From: Ryuthela nishihirai
Lineage: Eukaryota; Arthropoda; Arachnida; Araneae; Heptathelidae
Assembly (NCBI GenBank): GCA_038380435.1
Contig: JAWZYU010000123.1
Location: 1 to 64,000, forward strand
DNA length: 64,000 bases
Direction: 5' to 3'
A program made the translations under genes and the position numbers. Below are positions 21,790-32,738 of this stretch, in pieces (within the stretch, counting starts at the first letter, position 1; each line of letters starts with the position of its first letter). Under the pieces are notes generated by a model. It had not been told where the DNA came from, ran no database searches, and worked only from the letters and a program-made list of their open reading frames with translations.

Positions 21790-22316
21790 CGATAGGGGAC
21801 CACCTTGTCGCGGTGGGGGGGCCTAGGGCCCAGCAACCCGGCTGAAGGCTGTGCCGACCGGATTTGGGCACCGGTTGGACATGGCTAAGGCCAACCGAGG
21901 TTGAAGACGCTGCTGGCCGGCTTGATTGCCTGTCGGGTGGTGACGGCGTCGGAGACCTCACCTCTCAGGGACCTGTGTGGTCAGTTCGACGGCTCGGTCG
22001 AAAGGTTCCTCCTGCCTAGTAGGCACGAGCTGTCCAAAAAGTCTGGGTCTTACTAAGAGTCTCCACCCCGGGTGCCGATCGAGCTTGGATCTTTATATCC
22101 TTGCACATTTGCAAACCGGGGAATAGATTAAAGTAAGATTTCTTCCGGTGGTTAGCTTTCCTTCTATAGGACTGCTGCCATGTGAGGCCGGGGTTGAGGT
22201 GCGCCTATAGGGCGTATTCCTTGCCCCTGGCTCTAGATGGTCATGGCTTTTCTTAACCAGGTAGTGCTGTCAGGCGGAACCGGGAATTGCCGTGGTTGCA
22301 TAAGATCGCAACATAG
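21790..22316 (+). mobile_element. GC-rich insertion, possible short retroelement
   Basis: About 525 bp of GC-rich DNA inside a SINE-1 tail. Near its left end a CCACC/GGTGG stem encloses TTGTCGC, resembling the P3/L3 core of HDV-like ribozymes that occur at LINE 5' ends; GGCTAAGG lies further on. Its right 55 bp recur at 2226-2289. No coding domain is seen. A short non-autonomous relative of a LINE is my inference. Confidence 0.45.
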
Positions 22317-22412
22317 AGATTCTCCCCCCAACCTCCTCTGAGCCTTCGAGGTCCTTGTGACCTGGCCATTTAGCCCATGGTGTGCAAAAAAAGTGCCTTT
22401 CAAAGTTAACAA
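22317..22412 (+). mobile_element. SINE-1 (right part of the split tail)
   Basis: Resumes at CCCCCCAACCTCCTCTGAGCC and runs to the A-run; the final CCGCTCAGAGG block is mutated. Confidence 0.8.
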
Positions 22413-22782
22413 AACCTTTATAAAAATAACGGTAACTTATAAAATATTATTTTCCTTCAGATGAGAATAATTTATATCCATGAGAATAATTTATAGTCGA
22501 CTTTCATATTTATTGAACAGTAGTTAAAAATTAAGTTACAGGAATTTTCAAATTTCGTCGTTCATTTCAATTTATTATTCTATTTTGCATTTTATATATT
22601 TAAAATTTCATACGTTTTTAGTTTATAGAGTCGCTCAAAAAAAGTACACTAAGGTTGCCAGATCACTAATTTCTAAAAAAATCGTTGCCAGATAATTTTT
22701 ATAAATTCTGTAATCAACCATAGCGTTCGGATACTTTTTTAATATATATAATGCGTATGAATATATAATGCAATGAATATGG

Positions 22783-23170
22783 AGCGTGTGCAGTTACCGT
22801 TCACAGCAAACTGGAGCGGTTGCGGTTAATGTTCACAGCACATTGGATCGTGTGAGCTCACAAAAACCTGGATCGTGTGGGCTCACTCACGGAAATATTG
22901 AACGTGTGCAGTTACCGTTCACAGTAAACTGGAGCGGTTGCGGTTAATGTTCACAGCACATTGGATCGTGTGAGCTCACAAAAACCTGGATCGTGTGGGC
23001 CCACTCACAGAAATATTGAGCGTGTGCAGTTACCGTTCGCAGCAAACTGGAGCGGTTGCGGTTAATGTTCACAGCACATTGGATCGTGTGAGCTCACAAA
23101 AATCTGGATCGTATGGGCCCACTCACAGAAATTGAGCGTGTGCAGTTACCGTTCACTGCAAACTGGAGCG
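22783..23170. repeat. 118-bp tandem repeat inside the MITE
   Basis: CAGTTACCGT recurs at 22791, 22909, 23027 and 23143 (periods 118, 118, 116). Each unit contains shorter sub-repeats around GGATCGTGTG and GGAGCGGTTGCGG. Confidence 0.9.
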
Positions 23171-23195
23171 TGTGCAGTAACTGCACACGCTCCAG
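23163..23195. repeat. Perfect 33-bp palindrome
   Basis: CTGGAGCGTGTGCAGT is followed by one base and its exact reverse complement, at the end of the 118-bp array. Confidence 0.95.
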
Positions 23196-23303
23196 TTTGC
23201 TGTGAACGGTAACTGGAGCGTCTACAGTTGTTGTACACGCTCCAGATATTTTTTCTGAATTCTGTAATCAACCATAGTGTTCGGTTTTTTTTGAGCAACT
23301 GTA

Positions 23304-23589
23304 CAAATCGTAGTTTTTTTTTTTCAGAAATGAGTGAAATTTTGTAATTATATAGTTGGTCATTAATATAGTATATAATAAATTACATTAATATAGCATA
23401 GATAAACTGAAATAGCTGAGAGGTGATTTTCTATTTGTAAATGGGTAGTTGGTCAGGTCAGAAGGTCAATCACGAAGGTCAGGACTAGGATGGGAGTTTT
23501 TCTTACAAATGGAATAAAATCTATTTTTAAAGGACGGTGGCAGAATTTGAAAATGTCTTTTTGTGTTCCTCAGTCGTAAAAGAACAGGG
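23304..23589. other. No feature seen
   Basis: AT-rich DNA between the MITE and the purine-rich minisatellite. A short TTAATATAG direct repeat is the only structure. Confidence 0.6.
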
Positions 23590-26500
23590 AGGAGAAGAGG
23601 GGACTTAGAAGACTCAAAAAGAATGCAAGGGATTAATTAGAATAGGGATGAGGATATTGAGGGATGCAAGGAACCAAAAAGAAAGTTCCTGAGAGGTGTA
23701 GTGGAATAGCCAAGAGGACACGGGAGGATGTAAGGAATCAAAGAAAAAGACATAGGAGTATGAAGAGGAATAGTAAAGCAGGACATGGGAAGATGCAGAG
23801 AGTCAAAGAGAAAGACAAGGGAGGATGCAGGGAGTCAAAGAGAAAGACATAGGATGATGAAAGGAAATAGTAAAAGAGGACATGGGAGGATGCACGAAGT
23901 CAAAGTGAAAGATATAGGAGGATGCAGGAAGTCAAAGAAAAAAATTTAGGAGGATGCAGGAAGTCAAAGAGAAAGATATAGGATGATGAAAGGGAATAGT
24001 TAAAGAAGACATGGGAGGATGCAGAAAGTCAAAAAGAAAGACATAGGAGGATGCAAGGAGTTAAAGAGAAAGATATAGGATGATGAAAGGGAATAATAAA
24101 AGAAGACATGGGAGGATGCAGAAAGTCAAAAAGAAAGACATAGGAGGATGCATGGTGTCAAAGCGAAAGATATAGGAGGATGTAGGGAGTTAAAGAGAAA
24201 GACATAGGAAAATTAAGGAGAATAATGAAAGAGGATATAGGAGGATGCAGGGAGTCAAAGAGAAAGACATAGGAGTATGAAGAGGAATAGTAAAGCTGGA
24301 CATGGGAAGATGCAGAGAGTCAAAGAGAAAGACATAAGATGATGAAAGGGAATAGTAAAAGAGGACATGGGAGGATGCAGGGAGTCAAAGAGAAAGACAT
24401 AGGAGGATGCAGCGAGTCAAAGAGAAAGACATAGGAGGATGCAGGGAGTCAAAAAGAAAGACATAGGAGGATGCAGGGAGTCAAAGAGAAAGATATAGGA
24501 GGATGCAGGGAGTCAAAGAGAAAGATATAGGAGGATGCAGGGAGTCAAAGAGAAAGACATAGGAGGATGCAAGGAGTTAAAGAGAAAGATATAGGAGGAT
24601 GCAGGGAGTCAGAGAGAAAGACATAGGAGGATGCAAGGAGTTAAAGAGAAAGATACAGCATGATGAAAGGTAATAATAAAAGAAGACATAGGAGGATGCA
24701 GAAAGTCAAAAAGAAAGACATCGGAGGATGCATGGTGTCAAAGCGAAAGATATAGGAGGATGTAGGGGGTTAAAGAGAAAGACATAGGAAAATTAAGGAG
24801 AATAATGAAAAAGGATATGGGAGGATGCAGGGTTTCAAAGAGAAAGACATCGGAGGATGCATGGTGTCAAAGCGAAAGATATAGGAGGATGTAGGGGGTT
24901 AAAGAGAAAGACATAGGAAAATTAAGGAGAATAATGAAAGAGGATATGGGAGGATGCAGGGAGTCAAAGAGAAAGACATAGGAGTATGAAGAGGAATAGT
25001 AAAGCAGGACATGGGAGGATGCAGGGAGTCAAAGAGAAAGACATAGGAGTATGAGGAGGAATAGTAAAAGAGGGCATGGGAGGACACAAGGAGTCAAAGA
25101 GAAAGACATCGGAGGATGAAGAGCAATAGTGAAAAAGAATATGGGAGGATGCAGAGATTCAAAGAGAAAGACATGGGAAAATTAAGAAGAATTATGAAAG
25201 AGGACATGGAAGGATGCAGGGAGTCAAACAGATAGACATAGAAGTATGAAGAGGAATAGTAAAGAAAGGCATGAGAGAATGCAGGGAATCAAAGAGACAG
25301 ACATAGGAGAATGAAGAGGATAGTAAAATGGGACATGTGAGATGCGCGGAGTCAAAGAGAAAGACATAGGAAGATGAAGAAGAATAGTAAAAGAGGACAT
25401 GGGAGGATGCAGGGAGTGGAAGACAAAAACGTGGGAGGCTGCAGGGAATCAAAGAGAAAGTCATAGGAGTATGAAGAGGAATTGTAAAAGAGCAGATGAG
25501 AGGATGCAGGGAGTCAAAAAGAAAGGCGTAGGAGGATGAAGCAGAATAGTGAAAGAGGACATGGGAGATTTCAGGGAGTCAAGGAGAAAGACATAGGAGG
25601 ATGAAGAGGAATAGTAAAAGAGGGCATGGGAGGACACAAGGAGTCAAAGAGGAAGACATCGGAGGATGAAGAGCAATAGTGAAAGAATGCATGAGAGAAT
25701 GCAGGGAATCAAAGAGACAGACATAGGAGAATGAAGAGGAATAGTAAAATGGGACATGTGAGATGCGCGGAGTCAAAGAGAAAGACATAGGAAGATGAAG
25801 AAGAATAGTAAAAGAGGACATGGGAGGATGCAGGGAGTCGAAGACAAAAACATAGGAGGCTGCAGGGAGTCAAAGAGAAAGTCATAGGAGGATGAAGAGG
25901 AATTGTAAAAGAGCAGATGAGAGGATGCAGGGAGTAAAAAAGGAAGACATAGGAGGATGAAGAAGTTGGGTTGTTTTACCTCCGAGCGTCAGTTTTTTGC
26001 ACACAATGGGCTAAATGGCCAGGTCACATGGACCCCGAAGGCTCAGAGAAGGTTGAGGGAGGGGACCCACTGGAATTGCTGTTGGGAGACAGATGGTAGC
26101 CTCCCGTCAAGGCCATCCAGCGTGTTCTTTAACGTGCACAGGGTATGGCTCTCCCATACACGGGGCCACGGCTTAACGTCCCATCCGACGGACGGCGGCC
26201 TTTCCAAGCCCATCGGTGTCCCCTACTGTCCGTGGGCAGGGCGGGGAATTTTGCGGAGATAAATCTCAACGCTGACCCAGCTGGGACTCGAACCTGGGAA
26301 CTACAGATTACGAGCCTGACGCGCTACCGACTGAGCCACCCCCGCCCCAGGATGAAGAAGAATAGTGAAAGAGGACATGGGAGGATGCAGGGAGTCGAAG
26401 ACAAAAACATAGGAGGCTGCAGGGAGTCAAAGAGAAAGTCATAGGAGTATAGAGAGGAATTGTAAAAGAGCAGATGAGAGGATGCAGGGAGTCAAAAAGA

Positions 26501-27110
26501 AAGACGTAGGAGGATGAAGAAGAATAGTGAAAGAGGACATGGGAGGATGCAGGGAGTCGAAGAAAAAAACATAGGAGGCTGCAGGGAGTCAAAGAGAAAG
26601 TCATAGGAGTATGAAGAGGAATTGTAAAAGAGCAGATGAGAGGATGCAGGGAGTCAAAAAGAAAGGCGTAGGAGGATGAAGAAGAAGAGTGAAAGAGGAC
26701 ATGGGAGGATGCAGGGAGTCGAAGACAAAAACATAGGAGGCTGCGGGGAGTCAAAGAGAAAGTCATAGGAGTATGAAGAGGAATTGTAAAAGAGCAGATG
26801 AGAGGATGCAGGGAGTCAAAAAGAAAGGCGTAAGAGGATGAAGAAGAATAGTGAAAGAGGACATGGGAGGATGCAGGGAGTCGAAGACAAAAACATAGGC
26901 GTCAAAGAGAAAGTCATAGGAGTATGAAGAGGAATTGTAAAAGAGCAGATGAGAGGATGCAGGGAGTCAAAAAGAAAGGCGTAGGAGGATGAAGAAGAAT
27001 AGTGAAAGAGGACATGGGAGGATGCAGGGAGTCAAGGAGAAAGACATAGGAGGATGAAGAGGAATAGTAAACAGGACATGGAAAGATGCAGGGAGTCAAA
27101 TTAATTATAT
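23590..27110. repeat. 3.5-kb purine-rich minisatellite
   Basis: Units of 32-33 bp of two alternating types, one with GGATGCAGGGAGTCAAAGAG and one with GGATGAAGAGGAATAGTAAA, give ~65-bp doublets. From 26349 to about 27000 a higher-order repeat of about 162 bp (five subunits) occurs in about four copies. Strand asymmetry is strong (plus strand nearly all A/G). The minus-strand ORFs of 60-150 codons (SSSYVFLFDSLHPP-type repeats) are products of the repeat. Confidence 0.93.
25966..26348 (-). mobile_element. Full-length SINE-1 in the minisatellite
   Basis: 383 bp with head, body and one tail unit. The 12-bp TSD AGGATGAAGAAG is at 25954-25965 and 26349-26360. A clean reference copy. Confidence 0.95.
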
Positions 27111-27255
27111 AATAATAAAATAAATGATTAAAATTAATTACACAGAAACAAAATAAGTGATTATAATCAATTATATAAGAACAAAATAAATGATTAAAAT
27201 TAATTACATAAAAATAACATAAATGATTATAATTAATTATATAAGAATAAAATGA
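27106..27255. repeat. AT-rich ~33-bp tandem repeat
   Basis: Diverged units with AATTAATTA and ATAAATGATTA. Further units lie beyond the SINE-2 (27486-27580) and near 28728-28775, so later insertions split the array. Confidence 0.65.
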
Positions 27256-27274
27256 AAGACGTTAATTAATTATA

Positions 27275-27485
27275 ATAAATAAATAAAAATAAATACCCCC
27301 TCAAGCAGCTGCTTGCCACAGAGGTCTGACAGAAGCCTGTCAGTTTATATGCCAGAGTAGAAGGTCTGAGAGGATGGCAGGACCTCAGCAGAAAAACGAC
27401 AATACATCCATGCCTTACCCTGGGCTCGAACCCAGGTCCCTTAGATCAGTAGCCAAGCACGCTAACCACTCGGCCATGGGACGGC
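27275..27485 (-). mobile_element. Full-length SINE-2 with 13-bp TSD
   Basis: Minus-strand SINE-2 with both promoter boxes and a T5 run between head and body. TSD TTAATTAATTATA lies at 27262-27274 and 27486-27498. Confidence 0.93.
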
Positions 27486-27714
27486 TTAATTAATTATAGT
27501 GGTAATTAATAATTATAGTGGTAATTAATTATATAAGAATAGAGTAAATGATTACAATTACTTGTACAAGATTAAATTAATGATTAGAGACATGCATGTC
27601 TGTATTTATATGTCTTATGATGCTTTTGAGAAATGTTTTCTGCAAATAGGGCTCGAAGAATTAAGCCCTAACAAATTATATTTTATCAGAACTTATTAAA
27701 GTTCTGATAAAAGT

Positions 27715-28269
27715 GGGGCGGGGGTGGCTCAGTCGGTAGCGCGTCAGGCTCGTAATCTGTAGTTCCCAGGTTCGAATCCCAGCTGAGTCAGCGTTGAGAT
27801 TTATCTCCGCAAAATTCCCCGTCCTGCCCACGGTCAGTAGGGGACACCGATGGGCTTGGAAAGGCCGCCGTCCGTCGGATGGGACGTTAAGCCGTGGCCC
27901 CGTGTGCGGGAGAGCCATACCCTGTGCACGTTAAAGAACACGCTGGATGACCTTGACGGGAGGCTACCATCTGTCTCCCAACAGCTGTTCCAGTGGGTCC
28001 CCTCCCCCAACCTTCTCTAAGCCTTCGGGGTCGATGTGACCTGGCCATTTAGCCCATGGTGTGCAAAAAAGTACCGCTCAGATGTAAAACACCCCAATGT
28101 TAAAGAACACGCTGGATCGCCTTGACGGGAGGCTACCATCTGTCTCCAAACAGCTATTCCAGTGCGTCCCCTTCCCCAACCTTCTCTGAGCCTTCGGGGT
28201 CCATGTGACCTGGCCATTTAGCCCATGGTGTGCAAAAAAGTACCGCTCAGAGGTAAAACAACCCAACCC
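27715..28269 (+). mobile_element. SINE-1 with two tail units and 22-bp TSD
   Basis: Head, body, two tail units. The 22-bp TSD (27693-27714, 28270-28291) differs at one position. Confidence 0.94.
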
Positions 28270-28398
28270 TTATTAAAGTGCTGATAAAAGTTCCGAATCT
28301 CTCTAAAGCTATAATTACGCCGTTTAGCGGTAAAAAAAATTTTAAATTCCATAATTCCAAACCAATGTTGCAAATGAGCTCATTATGCAAGAAATTTG

Positions 28399-28730
28399 AA
28401 CTTTTGGTGGTGGAATGTGAAGGTCGCGAAGTTTCTCCTGCCAACAATGAGTTGACCTTTTAGACCCAGAGGGGGTGTTAAACGCACCTATTTAATTTTA
28501 GCAGAAAATAGTTTGTTTTTAGAGATAAAGGAAAAAAATTTTGGGTTAGATAGGAATTTTTTTTTTTAAATTTTGGTAGTGGAATGTGAACGCCATGATG
28601 TTTCCATTGGCTACAACGAATTGACCTCTTAGACCCAGGGTGGGTGGGAAAAGACAATTTTTTTTTGTTTTAGCAGATAATTGTTCGTATTTAGAGATAA
28701 ATGAAAAATTTTTTTTAGAGAAAAAGCTTT
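28399..28730. repeat. Two-copy ~169-bp direct repeat
   Basis: TGGAATGTGA recurs at 28411 and 28580, with shared blocks GACCCAG and TTTTAGCAGA. The sequence is unrelated to SINE-1 and the equal period looks coincidental. Confidence 0.7.
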
Positions 28731-28783
28731 TAATTAATGATATAAGAATAGCGTAAATGATTACAATTACTGCGCCTGGCAAC

Positions 28784-28891
28784 CTTCGTGTACAGAACAC
28801 CAAGGTTGCCAGATCGCTAATTTCTAAAAAAAATCGTTGCCAGATATTTTTCCTGAAATCTGTAATCAATCATAGTTCGGATAATTTTTTG
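28784..28891. mobile_element. Half copy of the GTTGCCAGAT MITE
   Basis: GGTTGCCAGATCGCTAAT, an A-run, TTGCCAGATATTTTT, AATCAATCATAG and TTTTTGAGTGACTGTA match the right half of the MITE at 31747-32022. Confidence 0.75.
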
Positions 28892-29134
28892 AGTGACTGT
28901 ATTTTCTTTTTTTTCACTGCTTCGTTAAAACAAAACTCATTAAAAACAGTAATTCGGTGCAATCATGAAGTTTAATAATATATAAAAAAATACAAGACCC
29001 AAAACTTTTAATCGATTGCTTAATAAGCAAACATTATACAAATTTCTAAATCACTCAGTAGGAAAATCTCAGAAATAAATACCGGTGTCTTTGTACTAAA
29101 GAAATCTCAGTAACATTTTTCAACTTTTTCAATA
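28892..29134. other. No feature seen
   Basis: AT-rich DNA without a recognisable element. Confidence 0.6.
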
Positions 29135-29529
29135 GGGCGGGGTTGGCTCAGTCGGTAGCGCGCCAGGCTCGTAATCTGCAGTTTCCTGGTTCGAGTCCCA
29201 GCTGGGTCAGTGTTGAGATATATCTCCGCAAAATTCCCCGCCCTGTCCACGGTCAATAGGGGACACCGATGAGCTTTGGGCTTGGAATACGCCGCCTTCC
29301 GTCGGATGGGATGTTAAGCCGTGGTCCCGTGTGCAGAGAGCCATACGCTGTGCACGTTAAAGAGCACGCTGAATGACCTTGACGGGAGGCGAAAATCTGT
29401 CTCCCAAAAGCTGTTCCAGTGGGTCGCCTCCCCCAACTTTCTTTGAGCCTTCGGGGTCCATGTGACCTGGCCATTTAGCCTACGATGTGCAAAAAAGTGT
29501 CGTTCAGAGATAAAACAATCCAACCCAAC
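29135..29529 (+). mobile_element. SINE-1 copy
   Basis: Full head, body and one tail; the body carries a small duplication (GAGCTTTGGGCTTGG). The flanks share an approximate AACTTTTTC duplication. A second SINE-1 in the opposite orientation starts 16 bp downstream. Confidence 0.88.
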
Positions 29530-29544
29530 TTTTTCCATTGTTCT

Positions 29545-29966
29545 GTTGGGTTGTTTTACCTCTGAGAGGCACTTTTTTGCACACCATGGGCTAAATGGCC
29601 AGGTCACATGGTCCCCGAAGGCTCAGAGAATGTTTTTGGAGGGGACCCACTGGAACAGCTGTTGGGAGACAGATGGTAGCCTCCCGTCAAGGCCACCCAA
29701 CGTGTTCTTTAACGTGCACAGGGTATGGCTCTCCCGCACACGGGAATGTGCGGGAGAGCCATACCCTGTGCCCAGGGCGGGGCCACGGCTTAACGTCCCA
29801 TCCGACGGGCGGCGGCCTTTCCAAGTCCATCGGTGTCCCCTACTGACCGTGGGCAGGGCGGGGAATTTTGCGGAGATAAATCTCAACGCTGACCCAGCTG
29901 GGACTCGAACCTGGGAACTACAGATTACGAGCCTGGCGCGCTACTGACTGAGCCACTCCCGTCCCC
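29545..29966 (-). mobile_element. SINE-1 with an internal inverted duplication
   Basis: Full-length minus-strand copy except that 23 bp (29717-29739) are repeated in inverted orientation at 29748-29770, together with a scrap of AGGGCGGGG. It forms a tail-to-tail pair with the preceding SINE-1. Confidence 0.9.
29717..29770. repeat. 23-bp perfect inverted repeat inside a SINE
   Basis: CACAGGGTATGGCTCTCCC and on to 29739, an 8-base loop, then its exact reverse complement. Absent from every other SINE-1 here. Confidence 0.95.
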
Positions 29967-30074
29967 CGTCCAGGGGTAATTCGGATCGTAGATCTTGTGC
30001 AAAATTCAAAATTTGACATCCGATGGGTTCTTCAAGGTCAAACAGAGGTGACATAGAGGTCAAACCATGAGTTG

Positions 30075-30165
30075 GGTTGGGGTGTTTTGCCTCTGAGCGT
30101 CATTTTTTTGCACACAATGGGCTAAATGGTTAGGTCACATGGACCCTAAAAGCTCAGAGAAGGTT
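30075..30165 (-). mobile_element. SINE-1 tail fragment
   Basis: A single partial tail from GTTGGGTTGGGG to AGAGAAGGTTG, 30 bp before the next SINE-1. Confidence 0.8.
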
Positions 30166-30195
30166 GATCAAACCATGATCTACAAGTGTTACACA

Positions 30196-30568
30196 CTTGG
30201 GTTGTTTAACCTCTGAGCGCACTTTTTTGCTCACAGTGGCCAGGTCACATGGACCCCGAAGGCTCAGAGAAGGTTGGGGGAGTGGACCCACTGGAACAGC
30301 TGTTGGGAGACAGATGGTAGCCTCCCGTCAAGGCCATCCAGCGTGTTCTTTAAGTGCACAGGGTATGGCTCTCATGCACACGGGGCCACGGTTTAACGTC
30401 CCATCCGACGGAGGGCGGCCTTTACCAAGCCCATCGGTGTCCCCTACTGACCGTGGGCAGGGCGGGGAATTTTGCGGAGATAAATCTCAACGCTGACCCA
30501 GCTGGGACTCGAACCTGGGAACTGCAGATTACGAGCCTGTCGCACTACCGACTGGGTCATCCCCGTCC
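30196..30568 (-). mobile_element. SINE-1 copy
   Basis: Full minus-strand copy with a 13-bp deletion around the GCACACCATGGGC block of the tail and a mutated A-box region (ACTGGGTCAT). Confidence 0.88.
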
Positions 30569-30897
30569 ACACAAAATGTGGTTGATATAAGAACACCATA
30601 AATTTTGGAACTGTTAGCTGAAGTTAGATTAAGTTTTTTAATTATTGTTTTGTACTTATAAATTTGAAAAGTAAAATGCAAACGACAACTTGGCCAACGT
30701 ATGATAGACTACAGACATAATTTCATATTCTGTAAACGAATTCGAATTTTATTTATTCGGTTTCTTAAGTTGAATTTATAACAATAATATTATTAAAGGA
30801 ATCATAAAATTTTAATGTTGCCATTTCAGAAGTAAAACATACGAAATAAAAACTTTTTTTATTTGTTATTTATTGTTTTTTCAGTGAAGCATAAAAG
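30569..30897. other. No feature seen
   Basis: AT-rich DNA, no recognisable element. Confidence 0.6.
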
Positions 30898-31008
30898 GTT
30901 GGTTGCCACAGAGGTCTGACAGGAGCCTGTCAGTTTAAATGCCAAAGTAGAAGGTCTGAGAGGATGGCAGGACCTCAGCAGAAAAACAACACACACACAT
31001 CCATGCCT
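30898..31008 (-). mobile_element. SINE-2 body
   Basis: Minus-strand body truncated at its 3' side (the GCTGCTTGAGG end is lost), continuing into the tandem array of heads. Confidence 0.85.
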
Positions 31009-31592
31009 TACCCGCGGCTCGAACCCAGGTCCCATGGATCAATAGCCAAGCGCGCTAACCACTCAGCCATGGGACGACCCGGGACTCGAACCCAGGTCCC
31101 TTAGATCAATAGCCAAGCACGCTAACCACTCGGCCATGGGACGACCCGGGCCTCGAACCCAGGTCCCTTGGATCAATAGCCAAGCGCGCTAACCACTCAG
31201 CCATGGGACGACCCGGGGCTCGAACCCAGGGTCCCTTAGATCAATAGCCAAGCGCGCTAACCACTCGGCCATGGGACGACCCGTGGCTCAAATAGCCAAG
31301 AGCACTAACCACTCAGCCATGGGACGACCCAGGGCTCGAACTCAGGTCCCTTAGATCAATAGTCAAGCGTGCTAACCACTCGGCCATGGGACGACCCGGG
31401 GCTCGAACCGAGGTCCCTTAGATCAATAGCCAAGTGCGCTAACCACTCGACCATGGGACGACCCGGGGCTTGAACCCAGGTCCCTTAGATCAATAGCCAA
31501 GCACGCTAACCACTTGGCCATGGGACGACCGGGGCTCGAACCCAGGTCCCTTAGATCAATAGCCAAGCGCGCTAACCACTCGGCCATGGGAG
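31009..31592 (-). repeat. Nine tandem tRNA-derived SINE-2 heads
   Basis: CCATGGGA, part of the head start, recurs at 31067, 31134, 31201, 31269, 31317, 31384, 31451, 31518 and 31584: nine units of about 67 bp, one shortened to 48. Most keep an A box (TGGCCGAGTGG type) and a B box (GGTTCGAGCCC type). Only the last unit before the body belongs to a normal SINE-2. These are promoter-like units rather than functional tRNA genes. Confidence 0.92.
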
Positions 31593-31746
31593 GAAATAAA
31601 GACATAAATATTAATTTTGTGAATGGAAGTAAATATGAAAATGAGAATATTAAAAGATATATATATATATACCATAATTAAGCAGAAAAAATTTTAAAAC
31701 TATAACATGTGAATATATAATCATTCTACATATTTATTTCAATGTA

Positions 31747-32022
31747 CAGTCGCTCAAAAAATATCCGAACACTACGGTTGATTACAGAATTCAGAAAAAA
31801 TATCTGGCAAAGTTTTTTTTTTTCGAAATTAGTGATCTGGCAACCACACGAAGGTTGCCAGATCACTAATTTTTTAAAAAAAAAAAAAACGTTGTCAGAT
31901 ATTTTTTCTGAATTTCGTACACGAAAATTGCCAGATCACTAATTTCTAAAAAAACGTTGGCAGATATTTTTTCTGAATTCTGTAATCAACCATAGTGTTC
32001 GTATATTTTTTTTGAGCGACTG
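31747..32022. mobile_element. Foldback MITE with TA duplication
   Basis: 276 bp starting CAGTCGCTCAAAAAA and ending in its inverted copy TTTTTTTGAGCGACTG, flanked by TA (31745-31746, 32023-32024). Internal GTTGCCAGAT blocks are also inverted. Typical of Tc1/mariner-mobilised elements. Confidence 0.9.
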
Positions 32023-32024
32023 TA

Positions 32025-32727
32025 CTTGAAGCCCTGTGATTCAAAGGTTATGTGTAACTTTTGTTTTAATATCTTTTTCAGTGAAGAGTTCTGGCAACCA
32101 ATTTATGACAGACGATCACCGAGGCATTATTACCTCATTGCAGACGATTCCCAATCCGTACTCAACGAATAAGTTAAATTTTTATGCCAATTATTGATAT
32201 TCGAATCATTTCCCAGCGATTGTTTCTTTATAAAGTTGTTTCTTGCCAGGGAAACCAGTTTTCAGACAAGTTTTCCGTCGTGATGGCAATGCAAATCATA
32301 ATTATGTACTTTATTTTACATTACTTATTTTGCATTCCGGAAATTTGATTTCTCGGAAGTCGTCTGCGTTTTTAAATTCGAAACTAAAGAGAAGAAGTTC
32401 TAAATACGAAACTAGAGAGCAACAGAAATTATTATGCAGTTTTAAATTCTAAAAACTAAAGAGGAAGTTAAATACCTGAGGTAAAATATGGAATCGGAAT
32501 TCGGTTGACAAAGTTGGAGTTTATTTCGACTGAAAACACGGACGTCGTTAAAAGTAACTGAAACATAAAATACTGCTGCACGTGCAAGGAAAGCAAACGA
32601 GATTTTGCTTTCTCGATCGCACTGAAGGGTTACTACGTAAAAATCGAAGCATTGCCAGATTTTATGACTTTTCTCTTTGTGCAAAAAAAATTATAGAAAA
32701 TGAATATTGAGATATTTTCAATTTGGC
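32025..32727. other. No feature seen
   Basis: Mixed-composition DNA with a few ORFs under 85 codons and no domain. A local repeat around AAACTAAAGAG (32380-32465) is the only structure. Confidence 0.5.
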
Positions 32728-32738
32728 ATTTACAGAAT

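Larger units (their letters stand above)
22627..23303. mobile_element. MITE-like element carrying a tandem repeat
   Basis: The ends match the foldback MITE at 31747-32022: AGTCGCTCAAAAAAAGTAC on the left and TGAGCAACTGTA on the right, with GTTGCCAGAT and AATCAACCATAG blocks inside. It was probably mobilised by a Tc1/mariner transposase. Its interior has been replaced by a minisatellite. Confidence 0.7.

Noticed and set aside
21790..21910. A complete HDV-like ribozyme
   Set aside because: The core hairpin fits, but the segment after GGCTAAGG pairs locally (GGTTGG with CCAACC) and I could not form the required P1 and P2.
24899..27099. Minus-strand ORFs up to 152 codons rich in Ser, Phe and Leu
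   Set aside because: Direct translation of the purine-rich minisatellite; no start context, no domain.
31009..31592. A cluster of functional tRNA genes
   Set aside because: The units keep promoter boxes but lack a proper acceptor stem and a standard anticodon arm, and match the SINE-2 head.
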